From assembly GCF_036013955.1 (NCBI RefSeq), contig NZ_CP107903.1:4898001-4962000 (forward strand): a DNA stretch of 64,000 nucleotides, read 5' to 3'. The first letter of the stretch is position 1. The number at the start of each line of letters is the position of its first letter. The notes under the pieces are model-generated. The model worked only from the letters and a program-made list of their open reading frames with translations, did no database searches and was not told the origin of the DNA. This DNA comes from Streptomyces sp. NBC_00459 (GTDB taxonomy: Bacteria > Actinomycetota > Actinomycetes > Streptomycetales > Streptomycetaceae). Below are positions 1 to 9,318 of the stretch, piece after piece. A program made the position numbers and the translations under genes.

Positions 1-253
1 TTATCGGGGTCAGCTCGGGGATACGGCCACGGTTGGACTCCCTGACCGCCGTCTCCGCGTCCGGACGGGAACCGTCCGCGCCCGTGTCGAGGGACGCGTG
101 CGCACTGCGCGGAACCTGCCGCCGCAGCGCCTTCCCCTCCTCCTTGGGCGAACCCTCCGTCGGCCACTGGGCGAACCCCGGCACCTGGGGAAGCCTGCGC
201 GCCCGGCTCCGCACCACCGCGACCCCCGCCGACTCCATACCGACCTCGGCCAT
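1..253 (-). CDS. DUF2252 family protein, N-terminal part only (runs off the window)
   Basis: An open minus-strand frame enters from the left edge and has no stop inside the window. Its product contains LRRQVPRSAHASLD, then the stretch ESNRGRIPELTPI just before the edge. This resembles the N-terminus of DUF2252 proteins, where a V-P-R-S-x-H segment is followed by a conserved R-x-P-x-L-x-P-I-R-x-G-R-M block; the last part lies outside the window. The ATG at 253 is preceded 8 bases upstream by GGGGGAGG, the best ribosome site available; ATGs at 292 and 238 are alternatives. DUF2252 proteins are of uncertain function, with a kinase-like fold proposed for the family. Family assignment rests on a short segment, so confidence is moderate. 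Confidence 0.55.
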   Translation of the reverse strand, partial: MAEVGMESAGVAVVRSRARRLPQVPGFAQWPTEGSPKEEGKALRRQVPRSAHASLDTGADGSRPDAETAVRESNRGRIPELTPI

Positions 254-338
254 CGCGACCGCCTCCCCCGCTCCACTCACCGCCGCCAACATCAACTGGC
301 GACGACCGTACAGCCGCACACCGCATCAGGTCAGACCC

Positions 339-347
339 TGTGGACAA
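339..347 (-). promoter_or_regulatory. Isolated perfect DnaA box (TTGTCCACA)
   Basis: The minus strand reads TTGTCCACA, the strong streptomycete DnaA box. It lies upstream of the DUF2252 start and about 35 kb from oriC. A single box may be fortuitous; no partner box was seen nearby. Confidence 0.4.
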
Positions 348-434
348 GTCGGGCAACCAGTGGGATGCACTTCATAGTGAGAGAGACCTCACATCTGCCC
401 GACGCACGGGACACGACGCACGAGGACAACGCGA

Positions 435-468
435 AACGGCCCTCATCGTGATCCCGATGAGGGCCGTT
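435..468 (-). terminator. Strong hairpin downstream of tRNA-Leu
   Basis: Perfect 14-bp stem (435-448 with 455-468) around a 6-base loop, placed just past the 3' end of tRNA-Leu on the minus strand. There is no T-run, as is common for streptomycete terminators. Confidence 0.75.
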
Positions 469-474
469 CACCTG

Positions 475-557
475 TGCGCGAGGGGGGAGTTGAACCCCCA
501 CGCCCTTGCGGGCACTGGAACCTGAATCCAGCGCGTCTGCCATTCCGCCACTCGCGC
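475..557 (-). tRNA. tRNA-Leu (anticodon CAG)
   Basis: The minus strand folds into a long-variable-arm tRNA of 83 bases. The acceptor stem is GCGCGAG paired with CTCGCGC, the anticodon stem is CTGGA/TCCAG with loop TTCAGGT, and the T-arm contains GGTTCAACTCC. Loop positions 3-5 give CAG, reading the CUG leucine codon that dominates in high-GC genomes. The discriminator base is A. The genomic bases after it are CAG, so the 3' CCA is not encoded and must be added by the CCA-adding enzyme (gene at 55574-57016). Confidence 0.96.
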
Positions 558-1017
558 ATTTGGTGTGTCCTCAGGCCTTGCTCCCTGCGGGGCTGGGGCC
601 TTCCGACATCGAGAAGATTAGCACGCTGGAGGTGGTGGGTTCACATCCCTTTCCCTCCGCCCCGGACCGCCCCGACCCGCCCCGACCGAGCCGGTCCGGC
701 TGCCACTACGTATCAACACGAGCCGGTTCACGTATCAACCTCGTACCGGTCCAGCCCATCTCCCAAGGAGGCGGGCAAGGTGCACAGTCAGGTGCGGGAC
801 ACTGGTTTGGCGCCGCCTCTACGATCTGGGTACGGCTGAAGGAGTTCGAAGAGGAGCTTCACAGGGAACTTCGTCAGGCGTCGACACCCGTCGACCGGCC
901 TGACAGGGGGAACCAGCCGATTTCCCGGCGCGTGGATACGATCAGTAAGCAGTACCAAGCAGGGCAGGCAAGGAACGCAAGGCTCAGACAAGAGCAGCAA
1001 TCTGGAGGAGGTGCCCC
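558..1017. other. Non-coding spacer, tRNA-Leu / fhaA leader
   Basis: This 460-base stretch separates the divergent tRNA-Leu and fhaA operon. No convincing coding frame or RNA gene was seen. It must hold both promoters, but I could not identify -35/-10 pairs with confidence. A strong ribosome site (GGAGGAGG) at its right end belongs to fhaA. Confidence 0.5.
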
Positions 1018-1878
1018 ATGGGAGTCCTGAAGAAGTTCGAGCAGCGTCTCGAAGGTCTGGTCAACGGCACCTTCGCCAAAGTGTTCAAGTCCGAGGTCCA
1101 GCCCGTGGAGATCGCGGGTGCGTTGCAGCGCGAGTGCGACAACAACGCGACCATCTGGAACCGCGACCGGACCGTCGTGCCCAACGACTTCATCGTCGAG
1201 CTGAGCGCGCCGGACTTCGAGCGCCTCAGCCCCTACTCCGGACAGCTCGGCGACGAGCTCGCCGGAATGGTGCGGGACTACGCCAAGCAGCAGCGGTACG
1301 CCTTCATGGGCAACGTCAAGGTGCACCTGGAGAAGGCCGACGACCTGGACACCGGTCTGTACCGGGTCCGCAGCCGAACGCTGGCCTCCTCCACCAACCA
1401 GCAGGCCCCCGGCGGCCCCGGCCCTGGTGCCGCCGCACCCGCGGCCCCGCCGAGGGGCCGGCCCGGCGCGGGCGGTTACGGCTATCCGCCCGCCGCCGCA
1501 CCGCCCCCGATGCCTGCCGCACCACCGCCCGGCGGACGTCCCGGCGCCGCCCCGACGGGTCCGCCCATGGGACAACGGCCGACAGCGGCCGCGGGCCGGA
1601 TGCGGGCCTGGGTCGAGATCAACGGCGCCCGTCACCAGATCTCCGGCCCGACCCTGGTGCTGGGCCGCAGTACCGAGGCCGACGTGCGGATCGACGACCC
1701 CGGCGTCTCGCGCCGGCACTGTGAGATCCGGCCAGGAACGCCCCCGACGGTCCAGGACCTCGGGTCCACCAACGGCATCGTGGTGGACGGAACGCACACC
1801 ACCCGCGCTACGCTCCGCGACGGTTCGCGAATCGTCGTGGGCAGCACCACCATCATTTACCGGCAAGCCGAAGGGTGA
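1018..1878 (+). CDS. fhaA: FhaA-type protein: DUF3662 domain plus FHA domain
   Basis: The 286-residue product has an N-terminal DUF3662 domain (about 1-125, starting GVLKKFEQRLEGLVNG). A Pro/Gly/Ala-rich linker (about 130-195) follows, then a C-terminal FHA domain (about 200-286) with the phosphothreonine-binding signatures LGRS, SRRHCEI and LGSTNG. FHA domains bind phosphothreonine on kinase substrates. In mycobacteria FhaA binds the phosphorylated MviN/MurJ pseudokinase, and both partners are encoded in this window. The ATG follows GGAGGAGG at 7-8 bases, so the start is secure. It is the first gene of a six-gene plus-strand operon, 10 bases before fhaB. No transmembrane segment is seen, so the protein should be cytoplasmic. 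Confidence 0.93.
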   Translation: MGVLKKFEQRLEGLVNGTFAKVFKSEVQPVEIAGALQRECDNNATIWNRDRTVVPNDFIVELSAPDFERLSPYSGQLGDELAGMVRDYAKQQRYAFMGNVKVHLEKADDLDTGLYRVRSRTLASSTNQQAPGGPGPGAAAPAAPPRGRPGAGGYGYPPAAAPPPMPAAPPPGGRPGAAPTGPPMGQRPTAAAGRMRAWVEINGARHQISGPTLVLGRSTEADVRIDDPGVSRRHCEIRPGTPPTVQDLGSTNGIVVDGTHTTRATLRDGSRIVVGSTTIIYRQAEG

Positions 1879-1888
1879 AGCGGGGGCA

Positions 1889-2413
1889 ATGTCAGAGCTG
1901 ACCCTCACGGTCATGCGGCTGGGTTTTCTGGCCGTACTGTGGCTGTTCGTGATCGTGGCCGTGCAGGTCATCCGCAGCGATCTGTTCGGTACGCGTGTCA
2001 CCCAGCGCGGGTCGAGGCGTGACAGCGGCCGCCAGCAGCAGGCGGCCGCCCGACAGGCCGCCGCGCCTCCACAGCAGCGCCAGCAGCAGCCGTCCGGCGG
2101 CGGCAGGCAACGCCGGGGCGCCCCCAGTAAACTCGTCGTCTCCGAGGGCACGCTGACGGGCACCACCGTCGCGCTCCAGGGGCAGACGGTCACGCTCGGC
2201 CGGGCCCACGACTCGACCATCGTGCTGGACGACGACTACGCCTCCAGCAGGCATGCCAGGATCTATCCGGACCGGGACGGCCAGTGGATCGTCGAGGACC
2301 TCGGGTCCACCAACGGCACCTATCTCGACCGGACCCGATTGACGACTCCCACACCGATTCCGCTGGGCGCGCCGATCCGCATCGGCAAGACCGTCATCGA
2401 GCTGCGGAAGTAG
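1889..2413 (+). CDS. fhaB: FhaB-type membrane-anchored FHA protein
   Basis: The 174-residue product begins with one hydrophobic segment (about residues 10-26, LGFLAVLWLFVIVAVQV). A Gln/Ala-rich cytoplasmic linker (about 45-75) leads to an FHA domain (about 78-173) with LGRAHDSTIVL, SSRHARI and LGSTNGTYL. It is equivalent to the FhaB/FipA protein of the mycobacterial pknA-pknB cluster, a phosphothreonine-dependent adaptor in division and wall synthesis. GGGGG lies 3-8 bases before the ATG. It sits between fhaA and the phosphatase gene, whose product could reverse the phosphorylation it reads. The role in this organism is inferred from family and context. Confidence 0.92.
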   Translation: MSELTLTVMRLGFLAVLWLFVIVAVQVIRSDLFGTRVTQRGSRRDSGRQQQAAARQAAAPPQQRQQQPSGGGRQRRGAPSKLVVSEGTLTGTTVALQGQTVTLGRAHDSTIVLDDDYASSRHARIYPDRDGQWIVEDLGSTNGTYLDRTRLTTPTPIPLGAPIRIGKTVIELRK

Positions 2414-2505
2414 TGCTGCATCATGAATAGGCGCGAGCGGAGCGAGCACGCAGCGGCGGTCCATGCGAAGGGCCCCGGCGCGCTCCCGACCGGAGGGTGG
2501 GCACC

Positions 2506-4071
2506 GTGCGGATGTACCCGGAGCCGACGGGCGAGGTGCGCATGAGTCTGTCACTGCGCTTCGCCGCCGGATCGCACAAAGGCATGATCCGCGAGGGCAA
2601 CGAGGACTCCGGCTATGCCGGTCCACGCCTCCTCGCGATCGCCGACGGCATGGGCGGCCAGGCCGCCGGTGAGGTCGCCTCCTCCGAGGTGATCTCCACC
2701 ATCGTCGCCCTCGACGACGACGTCCCCGGTTCCGACATCCTCACCTCGCTCGGCACCGCCGTGCAGCGGGCCAACGACCAGCTCCGGATGATGGTCGAGG
2801 AGGACCCCCAGCTGGAGGGCATGGGCACCACGCTCACCGCCCTCCTGTGGACGGGCCAGCGCCTCGGCCTCGTACACGTGGGCGACTCGCGTGCGTATCT
2901 CCTCCGGGACGGCGTCCTCACCCAGATCACGCAGGACCACACCTGGGTGCAGCGCCTCGTCGACGAGGGACGCATCACCGAGGAAGAGGCCACCACCCAC
3001 CCGCAGCGCTCGCTCCTCATGCGCGCGCTGGGCAGCGGCGACCACGTCGAGCCCGACCTCTCCATCCGTGAGGTCCGAGCCGGCGACCGGTACCTGATCT
3101 GCTCCGACGGACTCAGCGGCGTCGTGTCCCACCAGACCATGGAGGACACCCTCGCCAGCTACCAGGGCCCCCAGGAGACCGTGCAGCAGCTCATCGAGCT
3201 GGCGCTGCGCGGCGGCGGCCCCGACAACATCACCGTGATCGTCGCCGACGTCCTGGACCTCGACACCGGGGACACCCTCGCCGGGCAGCTGTCCGACGTA
3301 CCCGTGGTGGTCGGCGCGGTCGCCGAGAACCAGCACAACCTGCACGACGGCGGAGCCATGCAGACGCCCGCCGGACGCGCCTCCGGGCTCGGCCGGCAGC
3401 GGCCCGCGCACGGCGGCGGGGGCGGCGAGTTCGGCCCGCCCGGCTCCGGCGACACCACCGGCTACATCCAGACCGGCGGCTTCGGCGGCTACACCGACGA
3501 CGACTTCGTCAAGCCCAGCGCCGGCCGCAGGTGGTTCAAGAGAACCCTCTACATCACGCTCGCCCTCGCCGTCATCGGCGGCGGCCTGTACGGCGGCTAC
3601 CGCTGGACACAGACCCAGTACTACGTCGGCGCCAGCGACGAGCACGTCGCGCTGTACCGGGGCATCAGCCAGGACCTCGCCTGGGTGTCGCTCTCGAAGG
3701 TCGAGAAGGACCACCCCGAGATCGAACTCAAGTACCTGCCCGCGTACCAGCAGAAGCAGGTCAAGGCCACCATCGCGGAGGGCGGCCTCAAGGACGCCCA
3801 GTCGAAGATCTCCGAACTGGCCACCCAGGCCTCCGCATGCAAGAAGCAGGAAGCCCGGCGCGCGGCCGACAACGCGAACAACGCCAAGACCGGCGAGGGC
3901 GAGGCAGGAGGCACCACGGGAACCACCCGTACCGCCGCCGCGTCCAAGGCAACGCCGAGCCCGACGCCGTCCGGATCGGCGTCCCCGTCCACAACCGCAC
4001 CCACTCCCACACCCGGCCCCAGCCTCTCCGAGGATGAGCAGAAGCTGGTCTCGCTGTGCGGTAAGCAGTAG
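2506..4071 (+). CDS. pstP: PstP-type PP2C Ser/Thr protein phosphatase, membrane-anchored
   Basis: A PP2C catalytic domain occupies about residues 13-250, with the metal-binding motifs EGNEDSG, DGMGG, GDSRAYL, CSDGLSG and PDNITVIVAD. A Gly-rich linker follows, then one transmembrane segment (about 343-363) and a roughly 150-residue outer region ending in a Thr/Pro/Ser-rich tail. This is the layout of mycobacterial PstP, which dephosphorylates PknB and its targets. Start choice: the GTG at 2506 has GGAGGG 8 bases upstream; the ATG at 2542 has GAGG at 5 bases and would drop 12 residues. The gene is 27 bases upstream of the SEDS gene and in the same operon. Confidence 0.92.
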   Translation: MRMYPEPTGEVRMSLSLRFAAGSHKGMIREGNEDSGYAGPRLLAIADGMGGQAAGEVASSEVISTIVALDDDVPGSDILTSLGTAVQRANDQLRMMVEEDPQLEGMGTTLTALLWTGQRLGLVHVGDSRAYLLRDGVLTQITQDHTWVQRLVDEGRITEEEATTHPQRSLLMRALGSGDHVEPDLSIREVRAGDRYLICSDGLSGVVSHQTMEDTLASYQGPQETVQQLIELALRGGGPDNITVIVADVLDLDTGDTLAGQLSDVPVVVGAVAENQHNLHDGGAMQTPAGRASGLGRQRPAHGGGGGEFGPPGSGDTTGYIQTGGFGGYTDDDFVKPSAGRRWFKRTLYITLALAVIGGGLYGGYRWTQTQYYVGASDEHVALYRGISQDLAWVSLSKVEKDHPEIELKYLPAYQQKQVKATIAEGGLKDAQSKISELATQASACKKQEARRAADNANNAKTGEGEAGGTTGTTRTAAASKATPSPTPSGSASPSTTAPTPTPGPSLSEDEQKLVSLCGKQ

Positions 4072-4098
4072 GCAAGCCGTGAGGGGCCACTTCATACG

Positions 4099-5538
4099 AT
4101 GAGCAGTACAACCAACGCTTCGCAGCACCACACGTCCACGATCGGCGCGATCGGCACCCCGAGCCGACGCAACACCGAACTGGCACTGCTGGTGTTCGCC
4201 GTCGTCATCCCTGTTTTCGCCTACGTCAACGTGGGCCTGGCCCTGAACGACAAGATCCCAGCGGGTCTTCTCAGCTACGGCCTGGGCCTCGGTCTGATCG
4301 CCGGCATCGGCCATCTCGTCGTACGCAAGTTCGCCCCGTACGCCGACCCACTGCTGCTGCCCCTGGCCACCCTGCTCAACGGCGTCGGGCTGGTCGTCAT
4401 CTGGCGGCTGGACCAGTCGAAGAAGCTGCAGCGGCTCAGCGTCTACGTCGAGGCGGCCCCCCGCCAACTGCTGTACTCCGCACTGGGCGTGGCCCTGTTC
4501 GTCGCCGTGCTGGTCTTCCTCAAGGACCACCGCATCCTGCAGCGCTACACGTACATCTCCATGGCCGGCGCGCTCGTCCTGCTGGTCCTGCCGCTCGTCC
4601 CGGGCCTCGGCTTCGACAACTTCGGCGCCAAGATCTGGATCAAGATCCCCGGCCTGGGCAGCGTCCAGCCAGGCGAGTTCGCGAAGATCGCCCTAGCGGT
4701 CTTCTTCGCCGGCTACCTGATGGTGAAGCGCGACGCGCTCGCCCTCGCCAGCCGCCGCTTCATGGGCCTGTACCTGCCTCGCGGCCGCGACCTCGGACCG
4801 ATCATCGTGGTCTGGATCATCTCGATCCTGATCCTGGTCTTCGAGACCGACCTCGGTACGTCGCTGCTGTTCTTCGGAATGTTCATCATCATGCTGTACG
4901 TCGCCACCGAGCGGACCAGCTGGATCGTCTTCGGTCTGCTGATGTCGGCGGCGGGCGCGGTCGGCGTGGCGAGCTTCGAGTCGCACGTCCAGCAGCGCGT
5001 CGAGGCCTGGCTCGACCCGAGGAACGAATACATCCTCAGTCTGCAGGGCGTCGAGGGTCACACCATGCAGTCCATGCAGGCCCTGTGGGCCTTCGGCTCC
5101 GGCGGCACCCTCGGCACCGGCCTCGGCCAGGGCAACTCCGACCTCATCGGCTTCGCCGCCAACTCCGACTTCATCCTCGCCACCTTCGGCGAGGAACTCG
5201 GCCTGGCCGGCATCATGGCGATCCTGCTCATCTACGGCCTGATCGTGGAACGCGGCGTCCGCACCGCCCTAGCCGCCCGCGACCCCTTCGGCAAGCTCCT
5301 CGCCATCGGCCTCTCCGGCGCCTTCGCCCTCCAGGTCTTCGTCGTCGCCGGCGGCGTGATGGGTCTGATCCCGCTGACCGGTATGACGATGCCCTTCCTG
5401 GCGTACGGCGGTTCCTCCGTCATCGCCAACTGGGCCCTCATCGGCATCCTGCTCAGAATCAGCGACACCGCGCGCCGTCCGGCGCCCGCCCCGGCCCCCA
5501 GCCCCGACGCCGAGATGACCCAGGTGGTCCGACCGTGA
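4099..5538 (+). CDS. SEDS-family peptidoglycan glycosyltransferase (FtsW/RodA)
   Basis: This 479-residue polytopic protein has roughly ten hydrophobic segments and SEDS signatures: PGLGSVQPGEFAKIA, FETDLGTSLLFF, the GQGNSDLIGFAANSDFI loop, and GGSSVIANW near the C-terminus. SEDS proteins polymerise lipid II with a partner class B PBP; the partner gene follows immediately, with a 4-base GTGA overlap implying coupled translation. In M. tuberculosis the gene at this position is rodA. In Streptomyces further ftsW/rodA paralogues lie elsewhere, so no specific symbol is given. The Pro/Ala-rich C-terminal tail (about 455-479) is cytoplasmic by prediction. Confidence 0.93.
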   Translation: MSSTTNASQHHTSTIGAIGTPSRRNTELALLVFAVVIPVFAYVNVGLALNDKIPAGLLSYGLGLGLIAGIGHLVVRKFAPYADPLLLPLATLLNGVGLVVIWRLDQSKKLQRLSVYVEAAPRQLLYSALGVALFVAVLVFLKDHRILQRYTYISMAGALVLLVLPLVPGLGFDNFGAKIWIKIPGLGSVQPGEFAKIALAVFFAGYLMVKRDALALASRRFMGLYLPRGRDLGPIIVVWIISILILVFETDLGTSLLFFGMFIIMLYVATERTSWIVFGLLMSAAGAVGVASFESHVQQRVEAWLDPRNEYILSLQGVEGHTMQSMQALWAFGSGGTLGTGLGQGNSDLIGFAANSDFILATFGEELGLAGIMAILLIYGLIVERGVRTALAARDPFGKLLAIGLSGAFALQVFVVAGGVMGLIPLTGMTMPFLAYGGSSVIANWALIGILLRISDTARRPAPAPAPSPDAEMTQVVRP

Positions 5539-7007
5539 ACAAGCCCCTGCGCCGGATCGCACTCTTCTGTGGGCTCCTCGTGCTCGCCCTGCTCGTCCGC
5601 GACAACTGGATCCAGTACGTCCGGGCCGACGACCTCAAGGACGACAAGTACAACCGCCGAGTCGCCATCGAGCGCTACGCAACACCCCGCGGCGACATCA
5701 TCGTCGACGGCAAGTCGATCACCGGCTCCACCACGTCCGACAGCAGCGACTTCGAGTACAAACGCTCCTACAAGGACGGCCCCATGTGGGCCCCCGTCAC
5801 GGGCTACGCCTCGCAGGCGTTCGGCGCGACGCAGCTGGAGTCGATCGACGACGGCATCCTCACCGGCAACGACGACCGGCTCTTCTTCCGCAACACCCTC
5901 GACATGATCACGGGCAAGAAGAAGCAGGGCGGCAACGTCGTCACCACCCTCAACGCCGCCGCCCAGAAGGCCGCGTACGACGGCCTCAAGGGCCGCGGCA
6001 AGGGTGCGGTGGCCGCGATCGACCCGTCCACCGGCGCGATCCTGGCCCTGGCCTCCTTCCCCTCGTACGATCCCTCGACCTTCGCCGGTAACTCGAACAA
6101 GGACTCGGAGGCCTGGACGAAGCTTCAGAAGAAGGCCGACCCCGACGAGCCCATGCTCAACCGGGCCCTGCGCGACATCTACCCGCCCGGCTCCACCTTC
6201 AAGGTCGTGACGGCGGCGGCAGCCCTCGAGAACGGCCTGTACACGTCAGCTGACGAGAAGACCGACTCGCCGCTCCCGTACACACTGCCGGACACCACGA
6301 CCGAGCTGAAGAACGAGGGGACCATCCCCTGCAAGAACGCGACCATGCGCGTCGCCCTCCAGTGGTCCTGCAACACCGTCTTCGGGAAGATCGGCGTCGA
6401 CGTCGGCAAGGACAAGATGCTGGAGGAGGCCAAGAAGTTCGGCTTCAACTCCGAGCAGTTCATCCCGGTCCGCTCCAGCGCCTCCAACTTCCCCGAGAAG
6501 ATGGACCGGCCGCAGACCGCGCTCAGCTCGATCGGCCAGTTCGAGACGGCCACGACCCCGCTCCAGATGGCCATGGTCGCCTCCGCGATCGCGAACGACG
6601 GCAAGCTGATGAAGCCGTACATGGTCGACAAGCTCCAGGCGCCCAACCTCGACGTGCTCGAACAGACCGAGCCCGAGGAGATGAGCGAGCCGCTGACCTC
6701 CAAGAACGCCCAGATCCTCCAGTCCATGATGGAGACGGTCGTCAAGGACGGCACCGGCAAGAACGCCCAGATCAGCGGCGTCACCGTCGGCGGCAAGACC
6801 GGTACCGCCCAGCACGGCGTCGACAACAGCGAGAAGCCGTACGCCTGGTTCATCTCCTACGCCAAGCTCGCCGACGGCAGCTCACCGGTCGCCGTGGCCG
6901 TCGTGGTCCAGGACGAGGACGCCATCCGCGACAACATCTCGGGCGGCGGTCTGGCCGCGCCCATCGCCAAGAGCGTGATGGAGGCGGTCATCAAGAGCAA
7001 GCAGTGA
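5535..7007 (+). CDS. pbpA: Class B penicillin-binding protein (PbpA)
   Basis: The 490-residue D,D-transpeptidase has one N-terminal membrane anchor (about 5-21) and a PBP dimer-type region. Its transpeptidase domain carries the three active-site motifs: S-x-x-K in PPGSTFKVV, S-x-N in WSCNTVF, and KTGT in GGKTGTAQHG. It cross-links peptidoglycan outside the membrane and should pair with the SEDS glycosyltransferase whose stop overlaps its GTG start. The length fits actinobacterial PbpA. In mycobacteria PbpA activity is controlled by the PknB pathway encoded in the same operon. The start is fixed by the GTGA overlap. A 169-base gap separates it from pknB. Confidence 0.94.
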   Translation: MNKPLRRIALFCGLLVLALLVRDNWIQYVRADDLKDDKYNRRVAIERYATPRGDIIVDGKSITGSTTSDSSDFEYKRSYKDGPMWAPVTGYASQAFGATQLESIDDGILTGNDDRLFFRNTLDMITGKKKQGGNVVTTLNAAAQKAAYDGLKGRGKGAVAAIDPSTGAILALASFPSYDPSTFAGNSNKDSEAWTKLQKKADPDEPMLNRALRDIYPPGSTFKVVTAAAALENGLYTSADEKTDSPLPYTLPDTTTELKNEGTIPCKNATMRVALQWSCNTVFGKIGVDVGKDKMLEEAKKFGFNSEQFIPVRSSASNFPEKMDRPQTALSSIGQFETATTPLQMAMVASAIANDGKLMKPYMVDKLQAPNLDVLEQTEPEEMSEPLTSKNAQILQSMMETVVKDGTGKNAQISGVTVGGKTGTAQHGVDNSEKPYAWFISYAKLADGSSPVAVAVVVQDEDAIRDNISGGGLAAPIAKSVMEAVIKSKQ

Positions 7008-7176
7008 GCCCCGTCACGTCCCCTTCGCATCGGTGCACGTTGCGATACCGGTCCGGTATCGGCTGACGGGCTTGGCCAGGTCACACAAATGAACCCGGGT
7101 ACCGTAGGCCCGGACGGCACACCGCCGGACCACACACAGGTGCGGTCGGGACCGACGGAGAGGGCTGGTAGGAAGC

Positions 7177-9174
7177 ATGGAAGAGCCGCGTCGCCTCGGC
7201 GGCCGGTACGAGCTGGGTCACGTGCTCGGCCGTGGTGGCATGGCGGAGGTATACCTCGCACATGACACCCGCCTGGGCCGCACCGTGGCAGTGAAGACGT
7301 TGCGCGCCGACCTCGCGCGCGACCCTTCCTTCCAGGCCCGGTTCCGCCGGGAGGCCCAGTCGGCCGCCTCGCTCAACCACCCCGCGATCGTCGCCGTGTA
7401 CGACACCGGCGAGGACTACATCGACGGGACGTCCATCCCGTACATCGTCATGGAGTACGTGGACGGCTCCACCCTCCGCGAACTCCTCCACTCGGGCCGC
7501 AAGCTGCTCCCCGAGCGGACGCTGGAGATGACCATCGGGATCCTCCAGGCATTGGAGTACTCCCACAGAAGCGGCATCGTCCACCGCGACATCAAACCGG
7601 CCAACGTGATGCTCACGCGCAACGGCCAGGTCAAGGTCATGGACTTCGGCATCGCCCGTGCGATGGGCGACTCCGGCATGACGATGACGCAGACCTCCGC
7701 GGTCATAGGAACAGCCCAGTACCTGTCGCCGGAACAGGCGAAGGGCGAGCAGGTGGACGCGAGGTCCGACCTGTACTCGTCCGGCTGCCTCCTCTACGAA
7801 CTGCTGACGGTCCGCCCGCCGTTCATCGGGGACTCCCCGGTCGCGGTGGCGTACCAGCATGTACGGGAGGAACCGCAGCCCCCGTCGGTGTTCGACCCCG
7901 AGATCACGCCCGAGATGGACGCCATCGTCCTGAAGGCCCTGGTCAAGGACCCGGACTACCGCTACCAGTCCGCCGACGAGATGCGCGCCGACATCGAGGC
8001 CTGCCTCGACGGCCAGCCCGTCGCCGCCGCGCACGCCATGAGCTCGGTCGGCTACGGCGGCTACGGCTACCCCGACGACCAGGCCACCACCGCCCTGCGC
8101 TCCGACGCCGGCGCGACCACCATGCTTCCGCCGATGAGCCCGGACGACGGCGGCTTCGGCTACGACGACCGCGGGCCCCGACGCCGCCAGCAGAAGAAGT
8201 CGAACACCTCGACGATCCTGCTGGCCGTGGCGGGCGCGCTGGTGCTGATCGGAGCGATCCTGATCGGCAAGTGGGTCTTCGACGGGCAGGCTGTCAACGA
8301 CAGCGCCTTCAAGAATCCCAACTTCGTCGGCCAGACCCAGAACGATGCCAAGAAAGCGGCAGTGAACGTCGAGCTGACACTGACGTTCACGAACAAGGCC
8401 TGCGAGGACGAACCCAAGGGCAACATCTGCGATCAGGACCCGAAGGCCGGGGTCGACGTCAAGAAGGGCGACACGATCGCGCTGGTGGTGTCGACCGGGG
8501 CGCCGAAGGTGGTCGTGCCGAGCGTGCTCGGCGACAAGGTCGACGACGCCACGAAGACGCTTGAGGGCGACGAATACCAGCTCGACGTCAAGACGGTGAG
8601 CAAGGAGTCGCCCGAGGACCCGGGGACCGTCCTGGAACAGTCCCTGAAGGTCGGCGACGAGGTGGAGAAGGGCACGACGATCACCCTCACCGTCGCCAAG
8701 GAAGAAGAGAAGTCGACGGTCCCGGACGTCACCGGCCAGGACTGTGACACCGCCAAGCAGCAGATGGAGGCCAACGGCCTCGTCGGCGAGTGCACGGAGA
8801 TCGAGACCGAGGACGACAACCAGGTCGGCAAGGTCATCGCGACCTCACCGGCGGCCAACACCGAGGCCGACCCTGGATCCAAGGTGACCATCCAGATCGG
8901 CAAGAAGGCCGAGGAGCAGAAGACCAAGGTCCCGAACGTCGTCGGACAGACCGTGGGACAGGCCAAGCAGACCCTCCAGGCGGCCGGCTTCACCCAGATC
9001 CAGTTCACCCAGGGCAGCGACCAGAGCGACACCGCGTTCGTCACCGCCCAGGACCCGGGCAAGGACACCGAGGTCGACGACCCGGGGAGCACCCAGATCA
9101 CGCTCCAGAGCGTCGGCTTCGGCAACGGCAACGGCAACAACGGCGACAACGACAACGGCGGCATCTTCGGCTGA
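7177..9174 (+). CDS. pknB: PknB Ser/Thr protein kinase with four PASTA domains
   Basis: The kinase domain spans about residues 11-275: glycine loop GRGGMAEV (18-25), lysine K40, catalytic HRDIKPAN with D138, DFG at 156-158, and an activation loop containing T-Q-T. A juxtamembrane linker leads to one transmembrane helix (about 344-366). Four PASTA repeats follow (about 373-655), each opening with a P-x-x-x-G or VP-x-V-x-G motif. PASTA domains bind muropeptides or lipid II, linking wall status to phosphorylation of division and wall proteins. The tail ends in Gly/Asn/Asp-rich sequence. This is the last gene of the operon, followed by a strong terminator. No pknA lies beside it, unlike mycobacteria; another kinase gene is at 20705. 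Confidence 0.96.
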   Translation: MEEPRRLGGRYELGHVLGRGGMAEVYLAHDTRLGRTVAVKTLRADLARDPSFQARFRREAQSAASLNHPAIVAVYDTGEDYIDGTSIPYIVMEYVDGSTLRELLHSGRKLLPERTLEMTIGILQALEYSHRSGIVHRDIKPANVMLTRNGQVKVMDFGIARAMGDSGMTMTQTSAVIGTAQYLSPEQAKGEQVDARSDLYSSGCLLYELLTVRPPFIGDSPVAVAYQHVREEPQPPSVFDPEITPEMDAIVLKALVKDPDYRYQSADEMRADIEACLDGQPVAAAHAMSSVGYGGYGYPDDQATTALRSDAGATTMLPPMSPDDGGFGYDDRGPRRRQQKKSNTSTILLAVAGALVLIGAILIGKWVFDGQAVNDSAFKNPNFVGQTQNDAKKAAVNVELTLTFTNKACEDEPKGNICDQDPKAGVDVKKGDTIALVVSTGAPKVVVPSVLGDKVDDATKTLEGDEYQLDVKTVSKESPEDPGTVLEQSLKVGDEVEKGTTITLTVAKEEEKSTVPDVTGQDCDTAKQQMEANGLVGECTEIETEDDNQVGKVIATSPAANTEADPGSKVTIQIGKKAEEQKTKVPNVVGQTVGQAKQTLQAAGFTQIQFTQGSDQSDTAFVTAQDPGKDTEVDDPGSTQITLQSVGFGNGNGNNGDNDNGGIFG

Positions 9175-9188
9175 CCGTTCGTCACGTC

Positions 9189-9227
9189 AGTGAGCCCCGG
9201 TACCTAAAGAGGGTGCCGGGGCTCACT
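9189..9227 (+). terminator. Terminator of the fhaA-pknB operon
   Basis: A 16-bp stem (9189-9204 with 9212-9227, one G-U pair) around a 7-base loop begins 14 bases after the pknB stop. Confidence 0.85.
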
Positions 9228-9318
9228 CATATCCATGTACGAAATCCGACCAGAACTTCGTATGCCCGAACTCGTTGGATATGTGAGGAAAACCCGACGA
9301 GTTGAGGAGAAACGGAAC

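Noticed and set aside
10..276. 88-codon Arg-rich minus-strand frame at the left edge
   Set aside because: Shadow of the DUF2252 frame, which runs off the window edge and so shows no stop.
2551..4530. Long minus-strand frame opposite the phosphatase and SEDS genes
   Set aside because: Low-complexity Val/Gly/Asp-rich shadow with no domain.
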